The notes beneath the pieces are model-generated. The model ran no database searches. It saw only the letters and a program-made list of their open reading frames with translations, and was not told where the DNA came from. 64,000 bases of DNA, taken from positions 2,717,820 through 2,781,819 of the forward strand of contig CM030937.1 of NCBI GenBank assembly GCA_018136815.1, given 5' to 3'. A program made the translations under genes and the position numbers. Below, piece after piece: positions 8,274-19,739 of this stretch; the first letter of the stretch is position 1; each line of letters starts with the position of its first letter. This DNA is from Isochrysis galbana. Its lineage: Eukaryota; Haptophyta; Isochrysidales; Isochrysidaceae.

Positions 8274-10376
8274 TCATCGCCATGCGCTCCCGATAGTCCT
8301 GGTCGCATGGGCGATCCTGTGGGCATGGCGTTTGGCTACTATTCTGTAAAGTCCTGCGAAGTCGCGCTCGATGCGTCGACGCCCGGGATCGGTGAAGTTG
8401 ACCGCGAACAAACCGAAACGAGGGAGGAAGCCACCCTCCCATTCAAAGCTGTCGAGAAGTGCCCAGTATTGGTACGCCATGATGGAAACCTCTTGGTCGA
8501 TCGCAGTCATAAGATGGCGTAGCGAGGCAAAGATGTACCGTTGCCGATCCGTATCTTCGACGCCGGGAAAATTCGGAGTCCAGTAGCCGTGCTCCGTCAC
8601 GGCAATCGCCACCTCAGGAAACCATGCCGAGGCTTCACAAACGATTTGGTACAACGACGTCTCAGGGACCGTGAAGCTGTGTTGAGTTCCTCGAACTTTT
8701 AGGTCGAAGTAGTGGTTTATCCCCAGATAGTCGAGAAAGTGATGGGCGTCGATGAGCTCAAGATACAGGAGGTTCACTAGCCCCCAGGTTCCAGCGCCCG
8801 CAACCAAGGGGTCGATCACCGACCAAAGCCTCGCTGGTGTGGCGAGATTGAGATTCTTCGCAATGCTTACCAAGGCCGTTCTGTTATCTCCATCAGCATC
8901 GATTTGGTCGACCTGATGCAACATTGTATAAGCGCGCCTGTGCGCAACGGATAAATGAACCATGACTGCCCACCACTCACGGATGGCAATCAGGAGGCCA
9001 GGAGGCCAGCGACCCTCCATCCAGCCGAGGCCAGCGTAAACGAAGGGCTCATTCTGCGTGATCCACAGGTCCACCTTGTCGCCCAACTCCTCTGCAACGA
9101 AGTTGACGAATTCGAGCCAATCGTCAATGGTGCTATCGTTCACCCACGAGCCTTGCATTGATACCCAAATCGGCTCCTCGTAGTGATGTAGGGTGACCAT
9201 TGGTTCGATCCCTGCCGTCCGCAGATTGTTGAGCCACCGCCGGTAGCGTGTCAACACGGACATGTCAAACTCGCCGCGCGCCCGATGAAGACGGGACCAA
9301 GACAGAGAAATGCGATATGTCTGTAGCCCGAGCCACTTAATGCGGTCGAGGTCCTCATCGAAGAGATTCCACACATTGGCGGCCTTTCCTGCGTAGTCGC
9401 GCACAGTCTCTGTACCTTCCTTATGCTCGTACGGTGGCAAGGCGCGCTCGAACGCATGCCAGCTAGAGTTCACAAGGCCTCCCTCCACCTGATATGCTGA
9501 CGATGCAGCGCCAAACTTAAAGCTAGGAGGAAAGCTCAGTTCTGCGGCTAGCATTGAGTTGTTCGGTGCCATTTCTCCCAGGATTGGAGCGTGGTCGATA
9601 TCTGTCGGGGCGCCTGGCACACTAGAGGGGGCTGGGCAACGTGCCCATGCAAAGCTGGCTGTCAACCCGAGCAGTAAGTACAAGAAGAGTGCGCAGAAAA
9701 AGTCGCACGCGGCGTAGGTTTGTGACCGCGAGCATTGGGGGTTGGTGCGATGGCCTAGCTGAGTGAGTCGTTGCCAAGCCGACAGCCTAGGGATGCGCGA
9801 TAGAATCCTGTCAGTGCCTCGTGAAGAGTCTGACGAACGCTGTGAACGAGGCATCTCCTCATGAGCGTTTTTCATCCCGCGCGAAATCTGACTTGTGGGC
9901 CCCTCGCCCGAAGACCACGGGTGTCTAAGCTGTTCGTCCTCAAACCGGTGTAAACGAACACTACACCACAATGCTCGTACTCCCCATGTGACCAAGACCA
10001 CTCCCAGGCGAAGGATGTGAAACAGCAGCAGAGGTGCTCCAATCCCAAAGATGACGCCGAAGGGAGTTGCCATGCCGGCGAGCGCATGGAAGAAGACGTG
10101 CGAATACGGCACCGTTGCAGCGAGAGCAATGGCCAGTGCCGCGTAGACTACGATGAGGGATAGCTCCGGGACGCACAGCAGAGCCCATCGTGAGCACCGG
10201 CGGCGGCGCTTGCGGCTGCAGAAGATGACGGTCTGCTTGTGCAGCTCTCCCCAGTGGCGGCCGCCCGTCTCACCCGCCACGCAGAGCTCTTCGATTGGGC
10301 GTCTGCTCGGCTCCTGCGGCACGTGCGCGCCAGCGGCATCCACTGGCGCCTCCTGCTGCGCCGCGGCGGCCACCAT
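8274..10376 (-). CDS. Membrane-anchored glycoside hydrolase family 1 protein
   Basis: The product has 700 residues and no intron. It is a retaining beta-glycosidase: GH1 enzymes hydrolyse beta-linked glucosides or galactosides. The catalytic domain starts near residue 283 (FPPSFKFGAASSAYQVEGG, the family's opening motif). It contains the acid/base TQNEP (Glu443), the substrate-site stretch LDYLGINHY and the nucleophile TEHGYW (Glu595; most members have TENG). It ends with YWALLDSFEWEGGF and RFGL. About 280 extra N-terminal residues carry hydrophobic segments near 66-90, 98-132 and 225-247, with a basic, Ser-rich loop between. The enzyme domain is therefore probably lumenal or extracellular and tethered to a membrane. 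The substrate cannot be told from sequence. Confidence 0.93.
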   Translation of the reverse strand: MVAAAAQQEAPVDAAGAHVPQEPSRRPIEELCVAGETGGRHWGELHKQTVIFCSRKRRRRCSRWALLCVPELSLIVVYAALAIALAATVPYSHVFFHALAGMATPFGVIFGIGAPLLLFHILRLGVVLVTWGVRALWCSVRLHRFEDEQLRHPWSSGEGPTSQISRGMKNAHEEMPRSQRSSDSSRGTDRILSRIPRLSAWQRLTQLGHRTNPQCSRSQTYAACDFFCALFLYLLLGLTASFAWARCPAPSSVPGAPTDIDHAPILGEMAPNNSMLAAELSFPPSFKFGAASSAYQVEGGLVNSSWHAFERALPPYEHKEGTETVRDYAGKAANVWNLFDEDLDRIKWLGLQTYRISLSWSRLHRARGEFDMSVLTRYRRWLNNLRTAGIEPMVTLHHYEEPIWVSMQGSWVNDSTIDDWLEFVNFVAEELGDKVDLWITQNEPFVYAGLGWMEGRWPPGLLIAIREWWAVMVHLSVAHRRAYTMLHQVDQIDADGDNRTALVSIAKNLNLATPARLWSVIDPLVAGAGTWGLVNLLYLELIDAHHFLDYLGINHYFDLKVRGTQHSFTVPETSLYQIVCEASAWFPEVAIAVTEHGYWTPNFPGVEDTDRQRYIFASLRHLMTAIDQEVSIMAYQYWALLDSFEWEGGFLPRFGLFAVNFTDPGRRRIERDFAGLYRIVAKRHAHRIAHATRTIGSAWR

Positions 10377-10686
10377 CGCTCGAGCGGTGGTCCACCGTCC
10401 ACGCCGGCGCGCTCGTTCCTCCTTACGACGGCGCGGAAGGGCCGGCCGGACGGAGCGAGCACGGTATTAGAGGGATTTTGGGGTGCCAAGAGAGTCTCAA
10501 CGGGGGGGGGGGGGGGGGCTCAACAGGATTTTCTTCTCTGTTGAGTGACTGTTGAGTCTCCTTCCCATTCTTGACGCGCACACGCGCACGGCCTGTCTAC
10601 GTTAGTGTACTACGTATCACTGTGAGTGTGCGTGGGATAGTAGATAGTAGTGTGCAGGGGGTTGTAAGAGGTAAGAAAGAGAAAGA

Positions 10687-11558
10687 TAAATAAAATAATC
10701 AATGTTATATCCTAGCCAACCCCACTAGCTAATTGGACACAACTTTTCCGTCCCGGAATCCCGCCATGCCTGACGGGCCAGGTGTCCGAGTGATACCGGG
10801 GGGAGGGGGCACTTCCCCCTCCCCTCGATATTTGTCCTCCCCCCAGTGCACGCACCGACCCCGCGCACCCCAGCACGTCCTCTCCTCGAGTCCACGCTGG
10901 GGGAAAACCCCTTTCGGGTAAAAGCAACGCAGGGGGGGGGGGGCACTCGTGAATAGGGGCCCAGGAGCGCTAATCTCTCCTCGCCGAAGCGAGTGGCCGC
11001 GGCAAGCCACGGCCCTTCCCTCCTGGCTCTGGCGCCCCCGTCTTCTCTTACCCAAACGGGGCGAGAAGACACGTTTCTGCCGGAGGGGAGAGCTGCCGCT
11101 CCCCCCTCCCCTCCCTCTTCCCTTTTCCTCCTCTCTTCCCTGCGGCGGGGGCCCATGGCGCGCGCCTGCGGCCCCTCTTCAGGTCCCCAGGAGGCCGGCA
11201 GGGGCCAGGGAGCGCAGCTCAGGGGGCAGGTGAGGCTGGGGCATGGCCCTGGCCCCTCCTGCCTCTCCCTCGCTGGCGCTCGAGCCCCTGCCAGTCGACT
11301 GGAGCTGGCTGGGGGGTCCTGATCAGGGGGGCCCAGGGGGAGGAGGGGCTGGTCAGAGGGATGGGCAGGCCACGACGGGCCAGGGCGGGCGAGTCAGGCG
11401 GGCCTGTGGGGAGAGGAATGGGTCAGCAGGGCTGTGTGCTCCTGGCAGGCCATCAGGCGTGCCAGGAGAGTGAGTGGTTCCTCCCCCATGGCAGGGGAGG
11501 AGTGGAGAGAGAGGGGGGCTCGTGCCCCCCCATGGGCGAACTAAGTATAAACTTAGTT
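10687..11558 (-). mobile_element. R2 retroposon, complete copy with 17-bp TSD
   Basis: The element is flanked by GGTAAGAAAGAGAAAGA at 10670-10686 and 11559-11575, a 17-bp target duplication as left by LINE-type target-primed insertion. Read on the minus strand it opens with the hairpin AACTAAGT-TTAT-ACTTAGTT followed by CGCCCATGG, and ends in AT-rich sequence (ATTATTTTATTTA). The 0.87-kb interior is very GC-rich with no credible ORF. Related copies are at 5730-7147, 37411, 46496 and 59660. It is non-autonomous and presumably mobilised by a LINE. Confidence 0.85.
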
Positions 11559-12277
11559 GGTAAGAAAGAGAAAGAGGATTTTTATCCGGTTCTGTCACGA
11601 AGAGAGCGCGAGCGATGGCGTCGCTCCCCCTCCTCTCGGCCGCCCTGGTCATCGCGATGGTGCCAGGGCGATAGGGAGCAGGAGGCGGGGGCCTCATGCT
11701 TGCGCACGAGGAGGTCAGTGGTCAGTGACAGTGGCAGGGCTTTGTAGCGGGCCAAACGCCCAGCCGCCCAGCCCGAGGGCTTTCCCTATGGGATACAGCG
11801 CTCGGCCCCTCTTATCCTTTGTTTGGGATGCTAGCCCCTCGTGCGCAGCAGGGAGCTGTGGGGTGTGTGGGCCATGGTGGGCTTGCTTGGGCGCCGTTGT
11901 TTTGAAAAAAAAATCTTGAAGGTTGAAGTTGAAGGCGTCCGCTAAGCTTCTAGAAGCACTCCCTTTATCGGCTAACACGCCGCCGAACGCCCTAGCCCCT
12001 ACCACACTCCCCCCCCCCCTTCTCCGCCGCCCTCTTTGTCTTCGTTCGGTTTCGGGGGGTCGGCCCATTGTCCATTGTTGTATTCCTGCCCATCTGCCAT
12101 CTGAAGCCTGTAGGCATGAATATTCGTGTAAAGTACGCGCTCACTATGACAGTTGAACAGTTCCCCGTGTTGCCACTGACGCACAAGACACACAGATTCG
12201 GATTCCCCATGGTCTCAAGTCCAGGTTTGCAGATTTTGGTCTCGAAATTTGCGATTCGAATTTTGTTTTTGCTGTTG

Positions 12278-12510
12278 CTATAATTGTTGGCTCGTTCAAG
12301 TTAATAAACCGGCATGAATTCGATTTCTCGTTCTGCAGTCGCCCTGCGAGACTCTCTCTCTCTCTCTCTCCGTCCTCCTCTCCTCGGCTGACGGCAGGAA
12401 GATTCGTCCAAAACATTCTCCGGTCCTTTGATATCTCGTGGGGGGTCTCCCCGCTCTCCGCGCTCTGCGAGGGAAAGGGCACGCGATCTCGCTCCGAGAT
12501 CGGCTCCTTC
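12278..12510 (+). repeat. Dispersed repeat R4, copy 2
   Basis: Direct copy of 5172-5418, diverged at scattered sites and with a CT-microsatellite in place of the C-tract. It lies immediately upstream of the candidate exon at 12557. Confidence 0.65.
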
Positions 12511-12556
12511 TGCACTTCCGCGCCTTCCGTGCGTCGTGCGTCGTGCGTCGATCACC

Positions 12557-12653
12557 ATGCCCGTAGTCACTCCCGAGGAAAGCTCCATGAGCTCCCCGCA
12601 AGAACCGCGTTCCGCGCTGGCTGCCAGCGCGCCCTCGCAGGCAATCTCCAAGA
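12557..12653 (+). other. Candidate first exon after R4
   Basis: An ATG opens MPVVTPEESSMSSPQEP..., a Ser/Pro/Ala-rich 32-residue stretch, which ends at a plausible donor (AAGA|GTGAGA). No continuation was found in the following 2 kb. It may be a truncated gene start or chance. Confidence 0.22.
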
Positions 12654-12659
12654 GTGAGA

Positions 12660-14592
12660 TCAGCCTTGCTCTGACACCCATGTGCATGTGCACTACTTTA
12701 GGGGCCCCAACGCTAGGGGAGGGGTGGGCGTGGGCCTTTTGAAGTAGTTTAGTTTCGGGTAGCGGCGAGGCTCGGGTCGCCGCGTTGTGGGGGCCCCGCC
12801 ATTCGGCTTCCCCTATGGGTGCGTAGGTTTGGGGGGGCGCGCTTCAATTCGTGCGCACGATTCGTGCGCCCGGGTGCCCGGGTGGGTGCTATCCTTGGTC
12901 TATGGTCTATGAGAGCAAGGCTGATCTAACATCTAACGGTATGTGTCGAGGTCTAGCTAGCTAGCTAGAGGCTTGGGCGCCGTTTGTCTAGGGAGGGATG
13001 GCACGGGCACGGGCCTTGGCTCGTGCGCACCTGGGTCGGGGGGGCGCCCTCTCGCTCGCGGGCGCTTCGGTGCCGCGGTGCGCGGCGTCGGCCATGGGCC
13101 GATCGTCCGTCGCGGCAGGTGGGCGGCAGGGGAGGAGGGGAGCGGCGCGCGCTCTATCTATGGCCCTTATCCCTTATCGGTTGAACGATAATTTCGGGCT
13201 CAATAGTATTGATCGCAATAGGCAATAGGGCGGACATCGGAGGTGGCGTCGATGACTCCGCACCTCGCCCACTCCACGGACCAAATTTGAAATTAGAATT
13301 TTGCCCGTTTTTGATTATGGAACACGGGCTTTGGAGAGGGCGGCACATCCCACAATTGTTTGCCAAGCAAGTGCCACCATACGCGACAAGAAAGTGTTAC
13401 CGTCATGCCACGTATCATGTGGCATTCTCACATTTCATCATCGCACGTGTAACATGTGTCTTGCGATTCACGAATCAGAATCATCACACCGCACAGAGCA
13501 AAAAAGGTCGCATAGAGAACTGCACGATCGCCACTGTTCACACTCAAGAGCGGGGCAAAGGTCGCATAGAGAACTGCACGATCGCCACTGTTCACACTCA
13601 AGAGCGGGGTAGCAATTGGAGGGTCATACTATGAGAAGCGTTTGAACGCATTCCAACGAAGCTCACGCGAAGCAGACACGGCTACCGTGACGCAGGAGGG
13701 CATCACCGCTGGCTTCTCTCGAAGAGAGGAGAGAAGAGGGAGGGAAGAAGAGCGGGAAAGCGAACAAGGCCGATGGGTGCTTTCGACGACACGAGGAAGG
13801 CACATCGAATCCTCGAGCCGGGTCGGATCATAACAATCGAGGCGTTCGTTCTTAAAGTTTCGGACAATGTCGAGTCCGTGGAAAGTGCTATCAGACGAAT
13901 GGCGTATGCTAAGCCCATTGCGCAAGTTGCGATTGCATCCGCAGTGCGGAGCGAGTACCGAGGATAACCGCAGCTTCTTGGTCACGGCATCAGCTTCAAG
14001 CCTCTCGGCGATTTCTGTCCATCACAGCTAGAGCTAGAGCAAATGTGTGCTGCCAATCGGATCAGCTTGACCGCCTCACCCTAACGCCACCGCTAGTACA
14101 CGGACACGCCCGTTGCTCGCATCCGTGAAAAAAAGTCCGGCAATACCGGAATACAACGTCTTTGGGGCAAGAACTAGCATTCCAAATGATACCCGAATCA
14201 CTGCCATGCGTCCTTGACACCTACGTGTGATCAATCATCCGAGCATCCATGAAACTTTGAGGCGAATTAAAACACTCCTGCTTCTCGCCATCGACCTTTC
14301 TACGGATGACCATTGACCGATGTGCGATAATGAAAGCACTCCATGCTTGCAACTCCAGGCCCGGGCCGAACACCGCGGTCACTCTTCCATGGAGAGACAT
14401 GGCTGAAAGAGGAGTTTGTGGAGCTTAACGTCAGCGGGACGCACTCCCAGCGTACGCATTATGTGAGAAATGGCCGACTTGAGCGTGCATCAACGCGTGG
14501 CATAGCTGGCTGAAGTGTGAACGGGCTGTGCGCAGTAGCGCGCCCACCACAAGCAGAAGGTGAGGTCCAAAAGTCTTACGGTGGCGGCGAGG
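12660..14592. other. Gene-free stretch with a 54-bp tandem duplication
   Basis: Two nearly identical 54-bp units beginning GGTCGCATAGAGAACTGCAC start at 13506 and 13560. Open frames on both strands at 13629-13985 overlap each other and resemble nothing known. The rest looks like flanking DNA of the MYB gene. No RNA gene is seen. Confidence 0.4.
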
Positions 14593-16859
14593 CTAACGCA
14601 CCTGCGGCTGATGGTTGACAGCTCTATTCACTGACGACTTCCAGTCATCATCAGGAGCGTCACTGAGAGAAAGTCTCTTGCGCGCGGGCGAGCAGGCCTG
14701 GGCGTTCAATCCATCGATGTCTTCGCGCTCGGTGACTTGCAGAAAATCGAGCATGGCGTCGGGGGTCACGCCGAGATCGCCGGAGACGACAGGGGAGAGC
14801 TGCTCCTTGTATCGCTGCATTGTTTCGACGCCTTGCTCAGCCGTGACGTTCTGAAACGTCCCGCTGGTATTACCCACACCGGATCCGTTGGAGGAGGTGC
14901 TGGAGATGGGAGCGGGCAGTGCACCCCGAGAGCCCGCCACACGCAAATCGGTCGCGCCGCGTGGCCGCTTGCTGCGCAGGCCGGATGCCTTGTGGGCGTC
15001 GCCCGAGCCCGTAGACAAGACGGGGACTACGCCATTGGAGCCATTGCTAAGAGTCCGAGGAGGTGGTGGCACGAAACCAACCTGGGTCTGCGGCGGCTGC
15101 AGGTAATGTGGATGGTACGTTGTTTGACCGTTGTGGTCTGGTATTCCCATTTCCCGCGGTAGCGATGCGTGATAAGATTGTGGCTGCTGGCGCTCATGAG
15201 GCGCAAGCTGTTGCATCCATAGCTGTTGCCGCGCCGAGGGCGGTCCGGAGGCGGCCGCGCGCGGCGAAGAGTCGGGGAAACTCAGCGCAATTTGCTGCGC
15301 CGTAATCGGTGTGAGTATCTCGGAGAGAAAGTTGGGTGTATCGGGGGCGGACTGCGGTGGCCCTTGGCTTGACCAACTAAAATATGCATTAGACTCGCCT
15401 AAGTCGCCGTGAAGCTCAGGGATGTAACGAGCAGACGGCAGATTGGAAGGCAGCGTTTCAGCAAGGTGGGGAGTAGACAATCTTGAGTAGTTGCCGAGCC
15501 CTGAGAGGGTACCCATATTCACGCTATTTAGCCGAGAGGACATCGCTGGAGCGTAGTTACCTCGATCGCACGGCCCGTGGGTCATTTGACTTATGACGGT
15601 GTGTTGCACAGGCAGCAGAGCGGCAGGCGGGGGGGCAGGAGGAGCAGGATAGTCCTGGGAAGTAACTTCCACGCCTTCGTCACTGGTTGTGCCAATGACA
15701 TTTTGCAAGCGCTGTGTCGCATCCAAGAGTTCATGTGGCGACGAGGCGCGCAACATTGCCAACAGAGCTCCCAGGCTATCACGAGCGGCTTTGCATGATG
15801 GCATGGCGCCCTCCGAAACTGGATATTGCACCAACTGTGCAAGCGAGGAATTGGGGCTTGCGCGCAACAGGTTGTTGATTTTGGCCGCCTCTAGATGCGT
15901 GATCGTGTTGGAGGAGGGTTCGACCGTCGAGGCCGCCGGTGCTGTGAGGCGAAGAGGCGGGATGTGTGAGGCATTCTAGCGCAGAGGAGTGCGGGGAGAG
16001 AACGGCCCCCGAATTATGGGTAGCGGGTGGCATGTTCGAGCTGGGCTTTACCCGGGACAGGTGGTATTCCGTTTGGAAAACCATCAGGCAGCTTGCCGTC
16101 CACAAGCAAGTGCGCGATGTTTTGACCGCGCCGAAGGGCGCTGTTCCAGTGATTCTTCACTGCGTTATCGGTGCGGCCGTGCAGGTACTTGGAAATGTCG
16201 GCCCAGCGATTGCCGAAGTGTTGATGCAGTTGAATGAGCTTACGGTCCTCGTCTGGACTCCAAGCGTCCTTGCGAATGTCGCAGTCCAGATGGTTGTGCC
16301 AGCTGGATTGGGGAGGAGAGGGAGAGGGTATGGGTTTTGGGGGTGCCATGTAAGGGTGTGATCGGGCGAACACGAGTACCTCGCCCTCGGGCGAGCTCGA
16401 GCACCTCGCCCTGCCTTCGGCCGGAACGTCAATCAGACCGGGGTTCCAACGGAAGAGACGTCCGCGAGGAGGGAGGGGCGTTTCACACCCATCCTCCCCG
16501 AGTGCGGTGGAAGGCGGGCGGGGCAGAGGCCATTCCACCCTGCACGATGCAGGCTTTGTGCGTATGGCAGCGCACCGCTCTCTGCATTGCTTGCCCGTCC
16601 TTCCTGGGAGGTGCGTCGCGACGAGCGTCCATGAGCGCGTCCCGTGGATCCGCACGAGCTCCCTCACGGCCTCGTCCTCCTCTGCGCTCCACTGCCTGCG
16701 CTGCGTGGCTCCCAAGCCGTGGCCGCTCTCCTCGAAGCGGACATGCATCGCGGGGCTGTGGTTGAAGCGGCCGGGCTCGGGCGAGCCTGTGGACATAGGC
16801 GACTCGGAGCCGGTGGTACTCGCCACCGACGTGCGCAGGTGGCCGAATCCGATGTGCAT
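14593..16859 (-). CDS. R2R3-MYB transcription factor, three exons
   Basis: Exons are 16859-16576, 16302-16052 and 15941-14593, joined by GT-AG introns of 273 and 110 bp; the joined frame encodes 627 residues. Repeat R2 begins WSAEEDEAVRELVRIHG and runs to GRTGKQCRER. Intron 1 falls exactly after this arginine codon's second base and restores Arg-Trp-His. R3 follows as WSPDEDRKLIQLHQHFGNRW through GRTDNAVKNHWNSALRR. Intron 2 (CCGG|GTAAAG to CTCACAG) joins the DNA-binding domain to a long Ser/Pro/Gln-rich tail with no known domain, probably regulatory. Intron 1 is a multiple of three and lacks stops, so its retention would insert 91 residues inside the MYB domain. The role is sequence-specific nuclear DNA binding; targets are unknown. 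Confidence 0.9.
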
Positions 16860-16924
16860 CGGAAGCCGGCGGAGTTTCGAGCAGCAGGAGAGGGTGGAGG
16901 AGCGGGGAGGAGGGGTGAAGTGAG

Positions 16925-17267
16925 AGGACCGCTCTCTCTCTGGGGGGGGGGGGGGGAGAAGAGAGCGGAGTTGAGAACGTTAGGGAGAGAGTGGGTCACT
17001 AGAAGACATGCAGTTGGGTCGGCGAGGGAGTTTGGCGCGAGGTCGTCTCCGATGACATGAAGGAGAACTGGTGGAGGAGGGAGAGAGAGAGGAGAGGAGA
17101 GAGGGGGTGGTACGGGGAGCAGAGGGGGGGGGGCGCATGGGGTGCGGACAGCAGCAGAGAGAAAAGGGGGGCGAGGGATGAAACGCCGGCGGGCGAGGGC
17201 TAGAAGTGCGCGGAGAGAGAGGAGAGGAGTGAAGAGAGGAATGGAAGAGGAGAGAGGCAAGAGACGC

Positions 17268-17308
<41 letters not shown>

Positions 17309-18312
17309 AGCAGGGGATGGGGGGGGGGGGGCGTGCGCGGGGGGGGGGGGGGGGGGGAGGGGGGGCCGGCGGGGGTGAAACGTCTTCTCGCCTCGACTAG
17401 GGAAGGCGTAACGCCGGCCTGGGGGGCGCGGGGGAGGAGGAGGAGAGAGGGGGGGGGGGAGAGGGGGGGAGGGGGGGGAGGGGGGGGGGGAGAGGGGGGG
17501 GGGGGGAGAGGGGGGGGGGGGGAGGGGGGGAGAGGGGGGGGGGGGAGGGGGGGAGAGGGGGAGAAGGGGGGGAGGGGGGAGGAGGGGGGAGAAGGGCGCG
17601 GGCGAGGTGCACGGGCCCGCCCGCGGCGCTCGCAATCGTCGCCGCGGCCGGCGGTCCACAACCCCTCCCCCGCCCTCCCCCCTGCCCCCCCCCGGTACCC
17701 CAGCCTCTCCATCACATTTTGTTGTAAAGGATAGTCTCCACCAGTCGTGATCGCTAACGGAACGAGACAGCTATACAAATGGGGGGGAGGCGGAGGGGGA
17801 GGGGGGAGGGAGGTACACGGAGGTAGCCAGGGGCTATGGCGATGTCTCTTTTTGTGGCTTTCCGTTTGAGGGTGAGGGTAGTCTCATAGTTAGTACTTAG
17901 TAGTGTAGTAGTGTAGTAGTAGAGCAATATGTAGCAGTAGTAGCGTAGTAGCTGTAGCTGTAGCTCGTAGCCTGAACCTTCTTCAAGAGTTCTTCTCATA
18001 CTAGACCCCATGCATGCGGAGCTTGTTTACTTAGGCCGCCATTCGCCCATCGCAGCTGGTGCACTCCGCACCTCCATAGTGAGTGACCGCGCTACTAGCT
18101 ACTAATACTAGAGTGCATGGCTTACATAGGGAAGAGGGAGCAGGCTCACGCAGCGCCGACGGCGGGTGCAGGGCCAAAAAAAATCCCTCATCAATCCCAC
18201 ACTACGAGTAAAGTACCACAGAGCCCTCTCCCTGCCGCCGTTCTCCCGCTCCGCCCCCTCTCCCGCCCCCCCGCCCCCCCCCCCCCCCCCCTCCCCGGCG
18301 GCACGGTGCGCG
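16925..18312. other. Low-complexity purine/pyrimidine tract
   Basis: From 16940 to 17620 the plus strand is almost pure G/A, including an (AG)n run at 17273-17307 and long G homopolymers at 17319-17560. At 17880-17960 there is a TAG-rich trinucleotide stretch. The long open frames are Pro- or Gly-rich artefacts. A pyrimidine-rich leader precedes the gene at 18313. Confidence 0.6.
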
Positions 18313-19416
18313 ATGATAGAGGTGGGCAGTCCCAGTCGGCCGTGGCTCGCGGGCCAGCTCGCGCGCGGGGTCGCGGGTTTGAGCGCGCTCGCCGCCCTCC
18401 TCGGTGTGCTCTCGCTCTCCTCTTCCCTCCCTTTTCTTGAGCGGTGGTACCCAGGCAAGCTCCTCAAGGAGAACTTCCACAAAGAGCCGTTTGTGCCACC
18501 GCCAGGCATGCCGGTCGGCACCGAGTGCCATGAGGTGGCAGGGTGGCTCGAGCGGTCGATTAACGACGTGACACAATCCGTCGTCGCCGAGGTGCCCAAA
18601 CGCCCAAAGCTGTCGCGCATGCCCATCGCCGCAGCCATTCGTGTGGGGATCGTCATGACCGATGTGACCAACATGTCGATCCAGGAACTCAGCATTGGCC
18701 ACGTCGAGATGGGCGCGTGCCGCCGCCCTCGGGCGATATTCAATTTTGTGCCTCGCCTGCTCCCCGACGTGGTACTCGTCTCCGTCCATGACGTCAATAT
18801 CACACAGGGGCTGGACTTCAACACACGCAGCCTTTTGGGATGGACAAAAGGAATCAGGGGCACCGCCGTCTCGCGCGTACGAGGCGAGCTGAACCTGACG
18901 ATAAGCTACGAGCATGTGAATCGTACGCGCGTCACTGCATGCGCAGGAGAGTTCGACGTCCTATCCACTGAACTCGTCGGACCTGGGGGTAAAGAGCACG
19001 ATATGCCCGCTGTGCCGTTTCCAATGCCCATAGGAGCAATATTATGCTACGGCCCGCAAGCTTTGCTGGGGCCGGTGTCTGGGATCGTGGATGTGAAGCT
19101 CGAGGGCGAAGAGGGCACACGATACGAAGGGAAGACTGCGACATTTGATGGCTTGGTGAACATGCTCAATCGTAAGTTCGCAAAGACGCCGCTCGATCAA
19201 TTCAACGACAAAGTCTCCGATTTGAAGCTGCAAGTGGCGAAGGATCAAGAACGACGGGCTCAGAAGTGGGAAGACATCAAAGCTCACGGCCTCTTTGGCC
19301 AGCGCGAGCTTCCAGCGGGTGAAGTCAATGATGCGTTGGGTGACGCGTCTCCTGTCGCCAAGGTCGCAGCACCTTCACGTGGCACTTCCCCAGATGCCGA
19401 TTCAGCAGTTGCATAG
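18313..19416 (+). CDS. Membrane-anchored protein of unknown function
   Basis: The ATG at 18313 gives 367 residues; I prefer it because the sequence upstream is a translated C-homopolymer. A hydrophobic segment at about residues 14-42 (QLARGVAGLSALAALLGVLS...) would act as signal anchor. The following 250 residues are soluble, with several N-glycosylation sequons (NMS, NIT, NLT, NRT) that suit a lumenal or extracellular location, and regularly spaced hydrophobic strands. Near residue 270 begins an Ala/Lys/Glu-rich helical stretch (FNDKVSDLKLQVAKDQE), then a Pro/Ser/Ala tail. I recognise no domain. Codon usage and length are gene-like. Confidence 0.7.
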   Translation: MIEVGSPSRPWLAGQLARGVAGLSALAALLGVLSLSSSLPFLERWYPGKLLKENFHKEPFVPPPGMPVGTECHEVAGWLERSINDVTQSVVAEVPKRPKLSRMPIAAAIRVGIVMTDVTNMSIQELSIGHVEMGACRRPRAIFNFVPRLLPDVVLVSVHDVNITQGLDFNTRSLLGWTKGIRGTAVSRVRGELNLTISYEHVNRTRVTACAGEFDVLSTELVGPGGKEHDMPAVPFPMPIGAILCYGPQALLGPVSGIVDVKLEGEEGTRYEGKTATFDGLVNMLNRKFAKTPLDQFNDKVSDLKLQVAKDQERRAQKWEDIKAHGLFGQRELPAGEVNDALGDASPVAKVAAPSRGTSPDADSAVA

Positions 19417-19739
19417 CAAGAAGGTGAAATCTTGGGTGGCCCTCCTCCGCTACCGCATGCATTAGGTGAGTCGTGTGGAGTGTGGTCCAATTATGGAGGC
19501 GGTTGAGTATTCGCAAGCTTCATGCATGTCGGCAGCAGCCCCCAGCCCCCGGTTTCGGATGTCACCCACTACTAGACGAGATATCGGTTGGGCCAGTTTC
19601 GTCTCTTTGCTCTCCAGCTCGCGCAAGCACTCACAGCGCATGCAGGCTCAATTTCCGCCTATCGCGCTTCAATCACCTGACCTCTGATAGATTGATAGAT
19701 TAGTCATTGGACTTAGATTGTCACCCTCAATTGAAAGTT

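Noticed and set aside
9195-9215. GGTTCGATCCC resembling a tRNA B box
   Set aside because: It lies within the GH1 coding sequence and no acceptor or anticodon stem pairs around it.
13500-13612. Two direct repeats as a possible CRISPR array
   Set aside because: Only two adjacent 54-bp units without spacers, in a eukaryotic context; simple tandem duplication.
13629-13985. 118-residue minus-strand ORF and the overlapping plus-strand ORF
   Set aside because: Neither resembles a known protein, and neither has a splice or leader context.
17200-17780. Long Pro/Ser- or Gly-rich open frames
   Set aside because: They are translations of G/A and C homopolymer tracts with no codon bias, splice context or domain.
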